Shown here: piece by piece, positions 9,258 through 17,879 of the stretch
How positions within the stretch are numbered: the first letter of the stretch is position 1
Layout of the letters: each line of letters begins with the position of its first letter
From: Lysinibacillus_B sp050613145
GTDB lineage: Bacteria; Bacillota; Bacilli; Bacillales_A; Planococcaceae
DNA length: 64,000 bases
Direction of reading: 5' to 3'
Assembly: GCF_050613145.1 (NCBI RefSeq)
Contig: NZ_CP192507.1
Location: forward strand, 2,108,001 to 2,172,000
The notes under the pieces: model-generated
Databases searched by the model: none
What the model saw: only the letters and a program-made list of their open reading frames with translations
What the model was told of the DNA's origin: nothing
Made by a program: the position numbers and the translations under genes

Positions 9258-9696
9258 ATTTGACACCCCGAAGGAAAGCTCGGGTTTTCTATTATGGCAG
9301 GTTACCCAAGCTTGGCAGAGAATGATTATAAAGGAACTTAGTCGGTTTGATTTAACTCATGTACAATTTGTATTATTAGCTGCTTGTGATTTTCTATGTA
9401 CTTATGGAGAAAATGTTACCCAAAAAAAACTTGCTGATTTTACAGAGACTAATATTATGATGGTTTCCGATGTAGTTCGAACTCTTGAATCAAAAGGACT
9501 TTTAAAAAGAACTAAAAACCCTTTAGATAAACGTGAAATTCTACTTTCAATTACAGAGGAAGGCTGTAATAAAGTAAAGGTTGTCATGCCAATTGTAGAG
9601 TCAGTTGACGAAGTATTTTTTTCCAATATCAAGGATAAACAAAATTTCAATAAAGTTTTACTTTCACTACTTACACTTAATGTAGATGATAAATGA
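9241..9696 (+). CDS. MarR-family transcriptional regulator
   Basis: 151 residues, starting 17 bases inside the end of the EVE gene. The winged helix is readable: TQKKLADFTETNIMMVSDVV is the recognition region and KRTKNPLDKREILLSITEEG the wing. It is the last gene of the operon starting at 8392 and probably binds the two ATAAGTGCACTTAT palindromes over that promoter, giving autoregulation. The ligand is unknown. Confidence 0.9.
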   Translation: MEWKSKFDTPKESSGFLLWQVTQAWQRMIIKELSRFDLTHVQFVLLAACDFLCTYGENVTQKKLADFTETNIMMVSDVVRTLESKGLLKRTKNPLDKREILLSITEEGCNKVKVVMPIVESVDEVFFSNIKDKQNFNKVLLSLLTLNVDDK

Positions 9697-9848
9697 AAAA
9701 TCCTCTCAAAAAGATTTAAGGAGAATCTAGGAAAAAGTGATTAAATTTTTTTATAAAATACACTAAGTATAGGCTTGCTAAGGAAACATCTATTTTATTT
9801 GATGGGTTTATGGAGTATTTTTAATCAAACTTTGTTTTAACTGACAGT

Positions 9849-9891
9849 AAAAGCCGATAATTCCTTAACAAAGGAAAATCGGCTTTCTTTA
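9849..9891 (+). terminator. Terminator between the MarR operon and the leftward gene
   Basis: Stem AAAGCCGAT / ATCGGCTTT with an additional inner TTCCTT / AAGGAA pairing, then a T-rich tail. Confidence 0.75.
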
Positions 9892-9955
9892 TGTAGAAAT
9901 TTGCTAATTAATTTAAGATTATTTCTTCTAATTCGAAAAAAATATTTCGAAAACA

Positions 9956-10285
9956 TTAATTAAATGAACCATATAAATCAACAAAATCACCGTTGTAAGC
10001 ATCGATAACAACGGTTGATTCGCCTCCATTATATTTTATCGTTACTTCCCATTGCGTTTGATTGGTTAATTCATTCCAAAATCCACTTTTTTCAGTTAAG
10101 TATGTAGTAATGTTTTCTAACGACGTTCCCTTATAAACAATTGATGTTTGCCACTCTTCAGGTGGGTTATTTAAGACGTTTTCTGCATACTTAATTGCTT
10201 CTTCTGAACTGATGATCGGGAACTGATACATGTATAAGAAAAGCATTATCATTATGCAAATGAGCCCTACAAGTAACTTTTTCAA
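9956..10285 (-). CDS. Membrane-anchored hypothetical protein
   Basis: 109 residues from a TTG start preceded by AAGGAGGT. An N-terminal helix (residues 3-20) looks like an uncleaved signal anchor or signal peptide. The rest is a small soluble domain (SSEEAIKYAENVL, QWEVTIKYNGGESTVVIDAYNG) that resembles PepSY-like modules, which often inhibit proteases. Not recognised further. Confidence 0.6.
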   Translation of the reverse strand: MKKLLVGLICIMIMLFLYMYQFPIISSEEAIKYAENVLNNPPEEWQTSIVYKGTSLENITTYLTEKSGFWNELTNQTQWEVTIKYNGGESTVVIDAYNGDFVDLYGSFN

Positions 10286-10389
10286 TGGATACCTCCTTGT
10301 CTTTTCAATATTTTAAGTACAATCCTTAATAATCTCACCTAGATTTTAACATAAATATCTAATTCAATTTGAAGAAGTAGCGTACTCGT

Positions 10390-11052
10390 TCATTCATAAC
10401 GTATATTTTCAGAAAGTGCCTCGATTTGTGACCAATCTAGTATATGAATTCCTTTATCCGTTCTTTCTACAATGTTCAAATTCGCCCAATCCTTTAATAC
10501 ACGATTTAAATGGCGCTTCGTTGTCCCAATGAGGGAGGCAATATCATTTAAATTCGTCGTAGACATATAGTGCTTTAACTGAATATCTGAAGCAATTGTA
10601 CATAAATAAGCTGCAAATCTTGTGGATACGGCTGCCAGTGCATTTACTCTCGATGAAATCGTACATGTTTGCAGCTTAAATGTGAGCTCTTTCAAAAGAA
10701 GCTGAGAAAATGCACCGTCATACTGCAAATAGGTTTGATAAACCGTCAAAGGAATAAATAAAAATACGCATGCTCGATCTGCAATACAATCAGATTGAAC
10801 CGGGCACGACTGAAAAATTTCAATATCTCCTAAAATGGCAGGGGGATTACAGTACCTAAGGAGTAGCTCCTTTCCGGTTACTTCTTTTGTTGTCACATAG
10901 TATCGCCCCTCCACTAGCAAATATAAGCCATCTATTGCGTCGCCTGTTTGCAGAATGCTTTCACCTTGTTTATATGTACGAAGTGTGAACTTGTTCTCCA
11001 TTTCTTTCGGGAAACTATAGTTCCATTTTTTTACTGCATCGTTTATATTCAT
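10390..11052 (-). CDS. Crp/Fnr-family transcriptional regulator (YeiL-like)
   Basis: The ATG at 11052 follows GGAGGT; 220 residues. Residues about 15-135 form a cyclic-nucleotide-binding-like beta roll (YKQGESILQTGDAIDGLYLL, EGRYYVT), and the C-terminal part is a Crp helix-turn-helix (NLNDIASLIGTTKRHLNRVL). The residues that bind cAMP are not conserved, so the signal is probably different. Two cysteines in the sensor (CPVQSDC) are suggestive of redox or iron sensing, as in YeiL, but that is speculative. Confidence 0.8.
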   Translation of the reverse strand: MNINDAVKKWNYSFPKEMENKFTLRTYKQGESILQTGDAIDGLYLLVEGRYYVTTKEVTGKELLLRYCNPPAILGDIEIFQSCPVQSDCIADRACVFLFIPLTVYQTYLQYDGAFSQLLLKELTFKLQTCTISSRVNALAAVSTRFAAYLCTIASDIQLKHYMSTTNLNDIASLIGTTKRHLNRVLKDWANLNIVERTDKGIHILDWSQIEALSENIRYE

Positions 11053-11123
11053 ATTATACCTCCGGGACACCTGTCCTACTTATTTTACCAAAAGTAAGCT
11101 AAGATTGAAGGGAGGTGAATAGT

Positions 11124-11846
11124 ATGAACTTTGTATTTGATTTAGATGGAACGATTTGTTTTCAAGGGCAACCGTTAGAGGAACACATTTGCGTGGCCCT
11201 AGATTTTCTACTACGTAACGGTCATCAAGTCATCTTTGCATCCGCAAGGCCGATTCGGGATATGTTGCCGGTCTTGCCGGAAAAATATCATACATGTGAT
11301 ATGGTCGGAGGGAACGGGGCTTTTACATATCGTCAGGGGAAAGTAAATGTCATGTATTTTTCGAATGACACGACTAAGATATTAAAAAATATTATCAATC
11401 AATTTGGACTTACATACTTGGCAGATAGCGATTGGGACTATGCTTACACCGGTAGTGAAAATCATCCGATTTACCGAAATATCGATCCTCAAAAAAGAGC
11501 CGTACATCAAGCCGTAGATAAATTAAACGGGATCTGTAAGCTCGTGTTATTTTCACCGCCAAATGCAGTAAAAGAAGTAGTCAAGAAGCTACCTGTCAAT
11601 GTATTTGAACATCATGCTGAAGACCTTCTCGATATTAGCCCAATGCATATTAATAAAATGAGTGGATTGCATAGGCTACAGATTCATGAGTTTATTGCCT
11701 TTGGTAACGATGCAAATGACACTTGCCTTTTTGAACAGGCCGTTTATAGCGTCTGTGTGGGGAATCACCCTGTTTCTGAAAAGGCGACAGAGCATATCAA
11801 GCCATCCAGTGTAGCAACTGTAATTGAGCGATTGGCTGGAGAATGA
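11124..11846 (+). CDS. HAD-superfamily (Cof-like) hydrolase
   Basis: GGAGGTG lies just upstream of the ATG at 11124; 240 residues. The DxD nucleophile motif is at residues 6-10 (DLDGT), and the C-terminal motif is FGNDANDTCLF. The large cap between them places it in the Cof/YidA type, which dephosphorylates sugar phosphates and similar small molecules. It is divergent from the Crp-family gene, with about 70 bases between them holding both promoters. Confidence 0.85.
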   Translation: MNFVFDLDGTICFQGQPLEEHICVALDFLLRNGHQVIFASARPIRDMLPVLPEKYHTCDMVGGNGAFTYRQGKVNVMYFSNDTTKILKNIINQFGLTYLADSDWDYAYTGSENHPIYRNIDPQKRAVHQAVDKLNGICKLVLFSPPNAVKEVVKKLPVNVFEHHAEDLLDISPMHINKMSGLHRLQIHEFIAFGNDANDTCLFEQAVYSVCVGNHPVSEKATEHIKPSSVATVIERLAGE

Positions 11847-11870
11847 GGGGGGCACCAGAAACTTCACGAA

Positions 11871-11912
11871 AAAGAGGTGACATCATAAGGCATGATGTTG
11901 ACCTCTTTTATC
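11871..11912. terminator. Bidirectional terminator between HAD and GNAT genes
   Basis: Arms AAAGAGGT..ACATCAT and ATGATGT..ACCTCTTT pair around a five-base loop, with A and T runs on the two sides. The convergent genes at 11846 and 11938 share it. Confidence 0.8.
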
Positions 11913-11937
11913 GATGATGAAGATAAATAGTAAACTA

Positions 11938-12393
11938 CTAATTTAAATTAATGACCATTGCGGTTTCATCACAAGCGAAAAACTTTGGACACCCAAGACA
12001 ATCTTTACGTACTTTTTGTGGAATCGTCTCTTTTTCAATAATCTGAAAGCCAAGTTTTGAAAAGAATTCGATTTGATACGTTAATGAAATCATTCTGCCG
12101 ATTCCTAATTGCTCCGCATCTTCTACTATTTTTTGCGAAATCTTTTTTCCAACCCCTTTGCCCATATGACCTTCCGAAACGGCAAGAGAGCGTATTTCAC
12201 TTAATGATTCATCATAAATATACAAACTACCTACACCAATTACCTCATTGTCCTCGACTGCTACGTAAAAGCTCAACAAATCTTCACAAATAGAAGCTTG
12301 TGTACGAATTAATAATTCACCTGTTTTTGCATACTGCTCAATCAATTTACAAATCCCCGGCACATCAGCTACCTTTGCTTTTCTTATTAACAT
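11938..12393 (-). CDS. GNAT-family N-acetyltransferase
   Basis: 151 residues after an AAGGGGG site. The acetyl-CoA pyrophosphate loop is readable (EGHMGKGVGKKI), preceded by SEIRSLAVS. The C-terminus has CLGCPKFFACDE, a conserved cysteine pattern found in a subgroup related to amino-acid N-acetyltransferases (ArgA-like). Substrate not certain. Confidence 0.8.
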   Translation of the reverse strand: MLIRKAKVADVPGICKLIEQYAKTGELLIRTQASICEDLLSFYVAVEDNEVIGVGSLYIYDESLSEIRSLAVSEGHMGKGVGKKISQKIVEDAEQLGIGRMISLTYQIEFFSKLGFQIIEKETIPQKVRKDCLGCPKFFACDETAMVINLN

Positions 12394-12539
12394 TTCAAAA
12401 ACCCCCTTAGATATATTGTATTTTTAAACATTTTTATTTATAAATATAAAATATTTTTTATATTTTTGTCAATTCAGAATTTTATTGATAGTATAAAATT
12501 TTAACAGGGACATTTTACAAATCTACGAGGAGGATAATT

Positions 12540-12974
12540 ATGAAAAAAATAAGCAGTATCATTTTGGCGTCGCTTGTCCTAGTTGGTTGTAATCAAGCTA
12601 TAGTTAGTAATGTGCCACATGCAGAGGGGAAGGTTATATTAGAGGACAATGAATATAGAATGGAATTGGGCGAGTATGAATGGGATGAAGAGAAAGTAGA
12701 GGCAAAAAGGGTAGATGAAGTCTCTGTGGAAGAAATAGCAGAAAAATTTGATACCTTAGATGTCATGAAAGATAGCACAGTAAAGATCGACGTAGGAGAA
12801 AATCCATCAACAATTAGTGTGAACCAATGGAACGTAGATAAATCAGTTGAGAATGTTGAGGTTACGAATAGTGAAATCACGCTCCCTTCTACTGCTGGCT
12901 ATTACATTTATGAGATAATTGCAGAATGGGACCAGGGACGAATAACGTATGTATTTGACGTTAACGTTTTATAG
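12540..12974 (+). CDS. Small lipoprotein of unknown function
   Basis: 144 residues with a GAGGAGG ribosome site. The first 17 residues are a lipoprotein signal with lipobox LVGC (Cys17), so the protein should be anchored on the outer face of the membrane. The mature part is acidic and ends in a beta-rich domain (STAGYYIYEIIAEWDQGRIT) like those of other Bacillales lipoproteins. Not recognised further. Confidence 0.7.
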   Translation: MKKISSIILASLVLVGCNQAIVSNVPHAEGKVILEDNEYRMELGEYEWDEEKVEAKRVDEVSVEEIAEKFDTLDVMKDSTVKIDVGENPSTISVNQWNVDKSVENVEVTNSEITLPSTAGYYIYEIIAEWDQGRITYVFDVNVL

Positions 12975-12999
12975 ATAGGACTCTTGTAACGTTTTGCAC

Positions 13000-13043
13000 A
13001 AAAAAAAAGCTTTAACCAGCCATTCGTTATGGTTGACTAAAGC
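13000..13043 (-). terminator. Terminator for leftward transcription
   Basis: Arms GCTTTAACCA (13009) and TGGTTGACTAAAGC (13030) pair with a small bulge, and a run of nine A on the left reads as T on the minus strand. It fits the decayed leftward gene at 13132-13464 and may also serve the lipoprotein gene. Confidence 0.6.
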
Positions 13044-13056
13044 CTATTTGATTTAG

Positions 13057-13090
13057 CACCTTTTTGTATTAACATTGATACAAAAAGGTG
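13057..13090. repeat. Perfect 13-base inverted repeat
   Basis: CACCTTTTTGTAT and its complement lie around an 8-base loop. There is no T run on either side, so it is unlikely to be an ordinary terminator. Confidence 0.6.
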
Positions 13091-13131
13091 ACAGTGAGAC
13101 AATGAATAGCTACAGGTTAGTTACTTATCAG

Positions 13132-13464
13132 TCAAAGGAATAACCCCGCTAATGCCACAATCTGGCCCGATTGTTGAACAAAATTAAAAAAGCTATTTAA
13201 ATCAATAAAAGCCCCATAAACGACCACTTACGGTACTGTCACATTTAAATTAAATTCTGGATAAATAATAGAACCAAAAGACGTTCTAAAATAAAGTATC
13301 ATCTACACCCTTTATGAAACTCTCTTAGCGTACAAAATTTCCGAAATGTTGGCGAGACCTCTAATAGCCTCTAGTCCTCTAATCTTGAATGTCTAGTATA
13401 TAAAAAAATACCTGTAGTTAAATTCTTGTAATGCATGCTGAAGTTGTTGTTCAAGATTTTGCAT
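13132..13464 (-). pseudogene. Decayed leftward gene of unknown family
   Basis: A good GAGGGGG site and ATG at 13464 begin MQNLEQQLQHALQEFNYRY, but a stop follows at once. Further along, protein-like segments appear in shifted frames (TSFGSIIYPEFNLNVTVP, then VVYGAFIDLNSFFNFVQQSG) and end at 13132. This looks like one small gene broken by several stops and frameshifts, with its terminator still in place. Confidence 0.5.
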
Positions 13465-13545
13465 GATTTCCCCCTCAAATCGCCGAATTTTTCGATTAGT
13501 AAGTTATACTAATACTATAATAGATAAATTTGAAAGGGAATAAAC

Positions 13546-13702
13546 ATGGAGAAATCAAAAAAGCCAAAAGAAGAGAGAAGAAGAGATAGAGAAATTGAAG
13601 GATGAAAATAACGAATTTTTTCTATTCCAAGCGAAAAGAGAGTTGAATTTACTTACAGCAGAAGAAAAAGAACGATATCAGTTATGGTTAGAGGATTTTT
13701 AA
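13546..13702 (+). pseudogene. Frameshifted small gene ahead of DUF6155
   Basis: An ATG at 13546 opens a frame (MEKSKKPKEERR) that stops after 19 codons. The downstream part continues in another frame as EIEKLKDENNEFFLFQAKRE and LLTAEEKERYQLWLEDF, stop at 13702. The break lies in a purine run (GAAGAGAGAAGAAGAGA), a typical slippage site. One base change would restore a protein of about 51 residues. It may be a real inactivation, a sequencing error, or phase variation. Confidence 0.55.
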
Positions 13703-13739
13703 CGAACGTATTTTACTATGTTAGAAGGGAATTAGCATA

Positions 13740-14282
13740 ATGACCGTTTTAAAGTTAAATGAATTAAAGAAAGAGCTGAAAGAGTTAGATCAAAAGCAGT
13801 TGATTCAGCTAGTTTCAGAGCTTTATAAAGTTAATAAAGATGTGCAACACTATCTGTCCAATAAATTTGGTGGAGAAGCAGCGATTTTGGAATTATATGA
13901 AAAGACGAAGGAAAAAGTAACAGATGAGTTTTTTCCTAAGCGCGGCTTTGGTAAATTACGTTTAGCTGAAGCAAAAAAAGCGATTTCTAATTTTAAAAAG
14001 TTATCATCAGATGCCGTTAAAACAATCGATTTAATGCTTTATTATGTAGAAATAGGAACAGAATTCACCCATACATATGGGGACATTGATGCACGGTTTT
14101 ACGATAGTATGAATTCGATGTACGATAAAGTAATCACGGAATGCAATAAAAATGAGGAGTATTATCAACTATTCAAGGATCGACTTTATGCAGTTGTTGA
14201 AGACTCTCAAGACATTGGCTGGGGGTATCATGATGTTTTATGCGGCAGCTATTATGCTTTAAATTGGCTGGAGGAAGAATAA
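13740..14282 (+). CDS. DUF6155 family protein
   Basis: 180 residues after GAAGGGA. The start (LNELKKELKELDQKQLIQLVSELY) is characteristic of DUF6155, followed by NKDVQHYLSNKF and a helical C-terminal half with conserved aromatic residues. No catalytic motif, signal peptide or membrane helix is visible. It lies 37 bases after a broken small gene and may have been co-transcribed with it. Function unknown. Confidence 0.7.
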   Translation: MTVLKLNELKKELKELDQKQLIQLVSELYKVNKDVQHYLSNKFGGEAAILELYEKTKEKVTDEFFPKRGFGKLRLAEAKKAISNFKKLSSDAVKTIDLMLYYVEIGTEFTHTYGDIDARFYDSMNSMYDKVITECNKNEEYYQLFKDRLYAVVEDSQDIGWGYHDVLCGSYYALNWLEEE

Positions 14283-14452
14283 CGTATAGAACCCACTGTT
14301 TTTAACAGAAATTTCAAGAAAAATCGAATCCTTTTATACTTGTATCCGTATAATTAAATAAAAGAAGAACATAAAGAGAATCCAGCTCTTATTACTGTAC
14401 ATAATCTTTATGTTTATTACGTTTGCACATCAAAAAAGAAGAGGTGTATGGC

Positions 14453-15145
14453 ATGAATAAATACTCGATTGCAGAATTTATTAAGAATACGGAGCAAGTG
14501 GACAGGGGAGAAGGCTTCTTTGAGCTAGAGACGCCACGTTTATTGGAAGTAAATTTAGATGGGCTTGTTTGGGCCAAGGCAGGTTCAATGGTTGCTTACG
14601 AGGGATCGATTAAATTTGTACGGGAAGGCATACTCGAGAATGGGCTTGGGGCGATGTTTAAAAAAGCATTTACGGGTGAAGGTGCCTCTTTAATGAAGGC
14701 GAATGGACAAGGGAAGCTATACCTTGCAGATAGCGGCAAGAAAATCATTATCTTGCATTTGCAAAATGAAGCCATTTATGTGAATGGCAATGACTTGCTT
14801 GCTTTTGAACCTTCGATTAAACATCAAATAAAGCTGATGCGAAAAGTGGCGGGGATGATGGCAGGTGGCTTATTTAATATTCGCTGTGAAGGGACAGGAT
14901 TAGTTGCGATTACAGCTCATTATGAACCACTCACATTACGTGTCACACCGGGGAAACCAGTGATCACAGATCCCAATGCAACCGTAGCATGGTCAGGAAA
15001 TTTACAACCTGAGTTCCAAACGGATATATCATTAAAAACGTTCGTTGGCCGAGGAAGTGGCGAGTCAATTCAAATGAGATTTGAAGGAGACGGTTTCGTT
15101 ATCGTACAGCCTTATGAAGAGACATACATGCAGGTACAAAGCTAA
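14453..15145 (+). CDS. AIM24-family protein
   Basis: The ATG at 14453 follows GAGGTG; 230 residues. It has the AIM24/TrpB-like beta-helix features: VWAKAGSMVAYEGSIKF near residue 45, then GQGKLYLAD, VNGNDLLAFEP and a C-terminal GRGSGESIQMRFEG. Bacterial members are cytoplasmic and poorly understood; the mitochondrial relative supports inner-membrane organisation. It stands alone and ends at a terminator hairpin. Confidence 0.8.
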   Translation: MNKYSIAEFIKNTEQVDRGEGFFELETPRLLEVNLDGLVWAKAGSMVAYEGSIKFVREGILENGLGAMFKKAFTGEGASLMKANGQGKLYLADSGKKIIILHLQNEAIYVNGNDLLAFEPSIKHQIKLMRKVAGMMAGGLFNIRCEGTGLVAITAHYEPLTLRVTPGKPVITDPNATVAWSGNLQPEFQTDISLKTFVGRGSGESIQMRFEGDGFVIVQPYEETYMQVQS

Positions 15146-15152
15146 TACTTAT

Positions 15153-15184
15153 GAAGGGGACAAGATGATTGACCCCTTCATTTT
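15153..15184 (+). terminator. Terminator after AIM24 gene
   Basis: GAAGGGG and CCCCTTC arms with a 13-base loop, then ATTTTCGTTTTT. Confidence 0.65.
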
Positions 15185-15208
15185 CGTTTTTCAAGCCCTA
15201 TATAAATA

Positions 15209-15271
15209 CCAATCTATTTCGTGCTACAATAGATTGGCAGCATCCAGCTGACTCCTTTTTTGGAAAGGAGG
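15209..15271 (+). promoter_or_regulatory. Structured 5' leader with a ribosome-site-masking hairpin
   Basis: Two hairpins precede the small gene at 15281. The first is a perfect 9-base stem CCAATCTAT / ATAGATTGG (15209-15237). In the second, CTCCTTT pairs with AAAGGAG, which is the ribosome site itself. Translation of the small gene could therefore be controlled by opening this second stem. The pairing is seen directly; regulation is inferred. Confidence 0.5.
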
Positions 15272-15280
15272 TGTACTGCT

Positions 15281-15421
15281 GTGTCTTATCCATCACGCGC
15301 TCAAAAGGCTAAGGCTGACACGAAAAAGAAGCGTGACGAAAGATTAGCCATCTTTCGTCACGCCGCGGACTTATTCCGTTTTATTGATACCGTGTATCGT
15401 CTTTTTCGGATGATGTTGTAA
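15281..15421 (+). CDS. Small basic protein of 46 residues
   Basis: A GTG start eight bases after a very strong AAAGGAGGT site opens a 46-codon frame. The product is very basic in its first half (AQKAKADTKKKRDER) and ends in an amphipathic helix (ADLFRFIDTVYRLFRMML). A clear terminator follows. It could be a small membrane-associated or nucleic-acid-binding peptide; no family recognised. The strong ribosome site, 5' hairpins and own terminator argue that it is real. Confidence 0.6.
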   Translation: MSYPSRAQKAKADTKKKRDERLAIFRHAADLFRFIDTVYRLFRMML

Positions 15422-15433
15422 AAAACTTGTTTT

Positions 15434-15468
15434 CACCGCTTTGTCTAGCCAACAAGGCGGTGTTTTTA
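15434..15468 (+). terminator. Terminator of the 46-residue gene
   Basis: Stem CACCGCTTTGT / ACAAGGCGGTG (one G-U pair) followed by a T run. A second hairpin, GCGATTGGG / CCCAATCGC, lies at 15489-15511. Confidence 0.8.
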
Positions 15469-15732
15469 GTAAAAAATCAAAAGAAAAAGCGATTGGGAGC
15501 CACCCAATCGCCACGTACTGCTGTAGATCCATCACGCATGAATCTTACTACCTTCATTGTATGCAAATAGCCTATACATGTCAATGAATTACTTTTAACT
15601 TATGTAACATAGCACCCATTTATGAATCTAATTTCTTTACAAAGAAATATGAATAAATGAGACAGGAGAGGGAACAAAAATAGAAAAGAGTCCATACTGG
15701 AACTGCCAAATATTAAATGAAGGAAATGAACA

Positions 15733-16608
15733 ATGAAAGAGCATTACTATTCTATCGGAGAAATGGCCAAGCTGACCAATTTATCCATCCAAACATTACG
15801 CTATTACGATCAAATTGATCTATTTAAACCAGCTTATACGGACCCCGTCACAAACTATCGCTATTATCATGAATCACAATTTTATTATTTAGATTTAATC
15901 AAATCGTTAAAATACGTAGGCACACCGCTAGATACAATCAAACAAGTACAAAATTACCCATTAGAGGAACTGGTGACGTTTTTAAGTAAACAAGAGCAAG
16001 TGATTGAATCCAGCATCCAACGACTACAGGAAGTACAATATACGTTGCTAAAAACGAAAAAACAATTAGAAGAGCAACTCGCTATTCCTTCATTGAATGA
16101 AGTATACGAAAAAATGGAAGAAGATATTAGAGTACTTTATATCAGAGTGCACAATGCAACACCTAAATATATCCCTCATACCTATTTTAGTGAATTGATC
16201 AAAACGATTGAAAATGAGGGAAGTGTCATCACAAGTCGCTACGGTTGTACTTATCAATTCAAGCCTTATCAATCGATCGAAGAGATTGATTATCAAAATA
16301 TATTTACGCCGATTTTAACAAGTCGTTTCCTTCATGATTTATCCGGAGAAATGGATGTAATGAAAATAAAAGCAGGTCGATATGTATGTATTGCTTTTAT
16401 TTTTTCATTGGAAAAATATATCGAGCACTACAAAACATTATATGCCTATATTGAAGCGAATCAGTTACTTGTTGAATCAGATGTATATGAGTTCTATATG
16501 CCGACACATTATGCGCCTACTAAAGAAGAACAGTATGTGGTGGAATTAAAAGTGAAACTGAAAGATCAATCAGTTGACTCTATAGCAACTAGAGGGTTTA
16601 TGGTGTAA
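15733..16608 (+). CDS. bmrR: BmrR, MerR-family multidrug-responsive activator
   Basis: 291 residues with close likeness to B. subtilis BmrR along the whole length: YYSIGEMAKLTNLSIQTLRYY at the N-terminus (winged helix-turn-helix), a linker coiled coil at about 75-120, and a C-terminal GyrI-like drug pocket (YGCTYQFKPYQSIEEIDYQ, MKIKAGRYVCIAF). BmrR binds lipophilic cations and twists the DNA of the bmr promoter to activate it. Here bmrR precedes bmr by 44 bases with no terminator, whereas in B. subtilis bmrR follows bmr. Confidence 0.9.
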   Translation: MKEHYYSIGEMAKLTNLSIQTLRYYDQIDLFKPAYTDPVTNYRYYHESQFYYLDLIKSLKYVGTPLDTIKQVQNYPLEELVTFLSKQEQVIESSIQRLQEVQYTLLKTKKQLEEQLAIPSLNEVYEKMEEDIRVLYIRVHNATPKYIPHTYFSELIKTIENEGSVITSRYGCTYQFKPYQSIEEIDYQNIFTPILTSRFLHDLSGEMDVMKIKAGRYVCIAFIFSLEKYIEHYKTLYAYIEANQLLVESDVYEFYMPTHYAPTKEEQYVVELKVKLKDQSVDSIATRGFMV

Positions 16609-16652
16609 AGAGCGATTCTCACTAGCTATTTTTTATGATTGGAGCGTTCTTT

Positions 16653-17828
16653 ATGAGCACATTAAAAAACAATATGACACTTACCATCCTCTTAGGCAAC
16701 TTGTTCATTGCCTTTTTAGGAATTGGGCTAGTCATTCCGATATTACCAACGATTATGAATGAAATGAATGTAAACGGAACCGTTGTTGGGTATTTAACGG
16801 CGGCATTTGCATTGACGCAACTTATTTTCTCACCATTTACAGGAAAAGCGGTCGATAAGTATGGCCGTAAAATTATGATTGTCATTGGCTTATTTATTTT
16901 CGCCTTTTCTGAATTGTTATTTGGTATGGGGAAAACGATTGAGGTACTATTTATTTCTCGCATTTTAGGAGGCATGAGCGGGGCATTTATTATGCCTGCT
17001 GTTACGGCATTCATAGCCGATATTACTACCCTTAAAACACGACCAAAGGCATTAGGCTATATGTCTGCTGCGATTAGTACAGGTTTTATTATTGGCCCTG
17101 GCATCGGCGGATTTTTAGCTGAAATCGGGACACGTGTACCGTTTTATTCAGCAGCTGCTCTTGGTACCGTTGCCGCGATTTTATCGATGTTCTTTTTATC
17201 AGAACCTACTCGTCAGGCACAAGAAGCTACTGAGGGCGGGGAAGAGAAGAGCAGTTTACGAAAAATATTTATTCCGATGTTTTTCATCGCATTTATCCTG
17301 ATTTTTGTTTCATCGTTTGGACTTGCCGCTTTTGAATCTTTCTTTAGTCTATTTGTAGACCATAAATTTGGATTTACTCCGTCTGATATTGCGATTGCGA
17401 TTACAGGGGGAGCAATCGTCGGTGCTATTGCACAAGTTGTCTTGTTTGACCGATTGATGAAACAACTTGGAGAGATTGTGTTAATTCGTTACTGTTTAAT
17501 CCTTTCAGCTGTTTTAGTATTTTTAATGACTGCTGTTAGTTCATATTTTGCTATTTTACTTGTAACGTTTATTGTGTTTGTTGGCTTTGATTTAATTCGT
17601 CCAGCGATTACAACATACTTATCTAAAATTGCAGGAAATGACCAAGGCTTCGTAGGGGGCATGAACTCGATGTTTACGTCTCTTGCTAATGTCATTGGGC
17701 CGATTGTTGGTGGGATGTTATATGATGTAGATATTCACTACCCGTATTATTTTGCAACAGTCATGTTAGTCGCTGGATTCGTACTCGCGATGTTTTGGAA
17801 GGCTCCGAAAAATTATACGTTCGACTAA
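16653..17828 (+). CDS. bmr: Bmr, MFS multidrug efflux transporter
   Basis: The ATG at 16653 fits the Bmr/NorA N-terminus (NMTLTILLGNLFIAFLGIGL) and the upstream GGAGCG site; 391 residues. Twelve membrane helices are readable, with the motif A loop DKYGRKIM, and motif C (GYMSAAISTGFIIGPGIGG) as in the 12-helix drug:proton antiporters. It should export fluoroquinolones, ethidium and other lipophilic cations. It forms an operon with bmrR upstream. Confidence 0.92.
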   Translation: MSTLKNNMTLTILLGNLFIAFLGIGLVIPILPTIMNEMNVNGTVVGYLTAAFALTQLIFSPFTGKAVDKYGRKIMIVIGLFIFAFSELLFGMGKTIEVLFISRILGGMSGAFIMPAVTAFIADITTLKTRPKALGYMSAAISTGFIIGPGIGGFLAEIGTRVPFYSAAALGTVAAILSMFFLSEPTRQAQEATEGGEEKSSLRKIFIPMFFIAFILIFVSSFGLAAFESFFSLFVDHKFGFTPSDIAIAITGGAIVGAIAQVVLFDRLMKQLGEIVLIRYCLILSAVLVFLMTAVSSYFAILLVTFIVFVGFDLIRPAITTYLSKIAGNDQGFVGGMNSMFTSLANVIGPIVGGMLYDVDIHYPYYFATVMLVAGFVLAMFWKAPKNYTFD

Positions 17829-17879
17829 AATTGAAGGTTGCTTTCTTTAATCTAAATCGTCCAAATTATGAGGTGGAAA

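Larger units (their letters stand above)
15273..15537. repeat. Diverged direct repeat flanking the small gene
   Basis: GTACTGCTGT..CCATCACGC occurs at 15273-15298, across the start codon of the small gene, and again at 15515-15537 with a shorter gap and no start codon. The second copy may be the scar of a duplicated gene start. Confidence 0.5.

Noticed and set aside
12593..12880. A leftward frame opposite the lipoprotein gene, rich in Ser, Thr and Phe
   Set aside because: It is the mirror of the acidic lipoprotein coding sequence, and the forward frame has the signal peptide and ribosome site.
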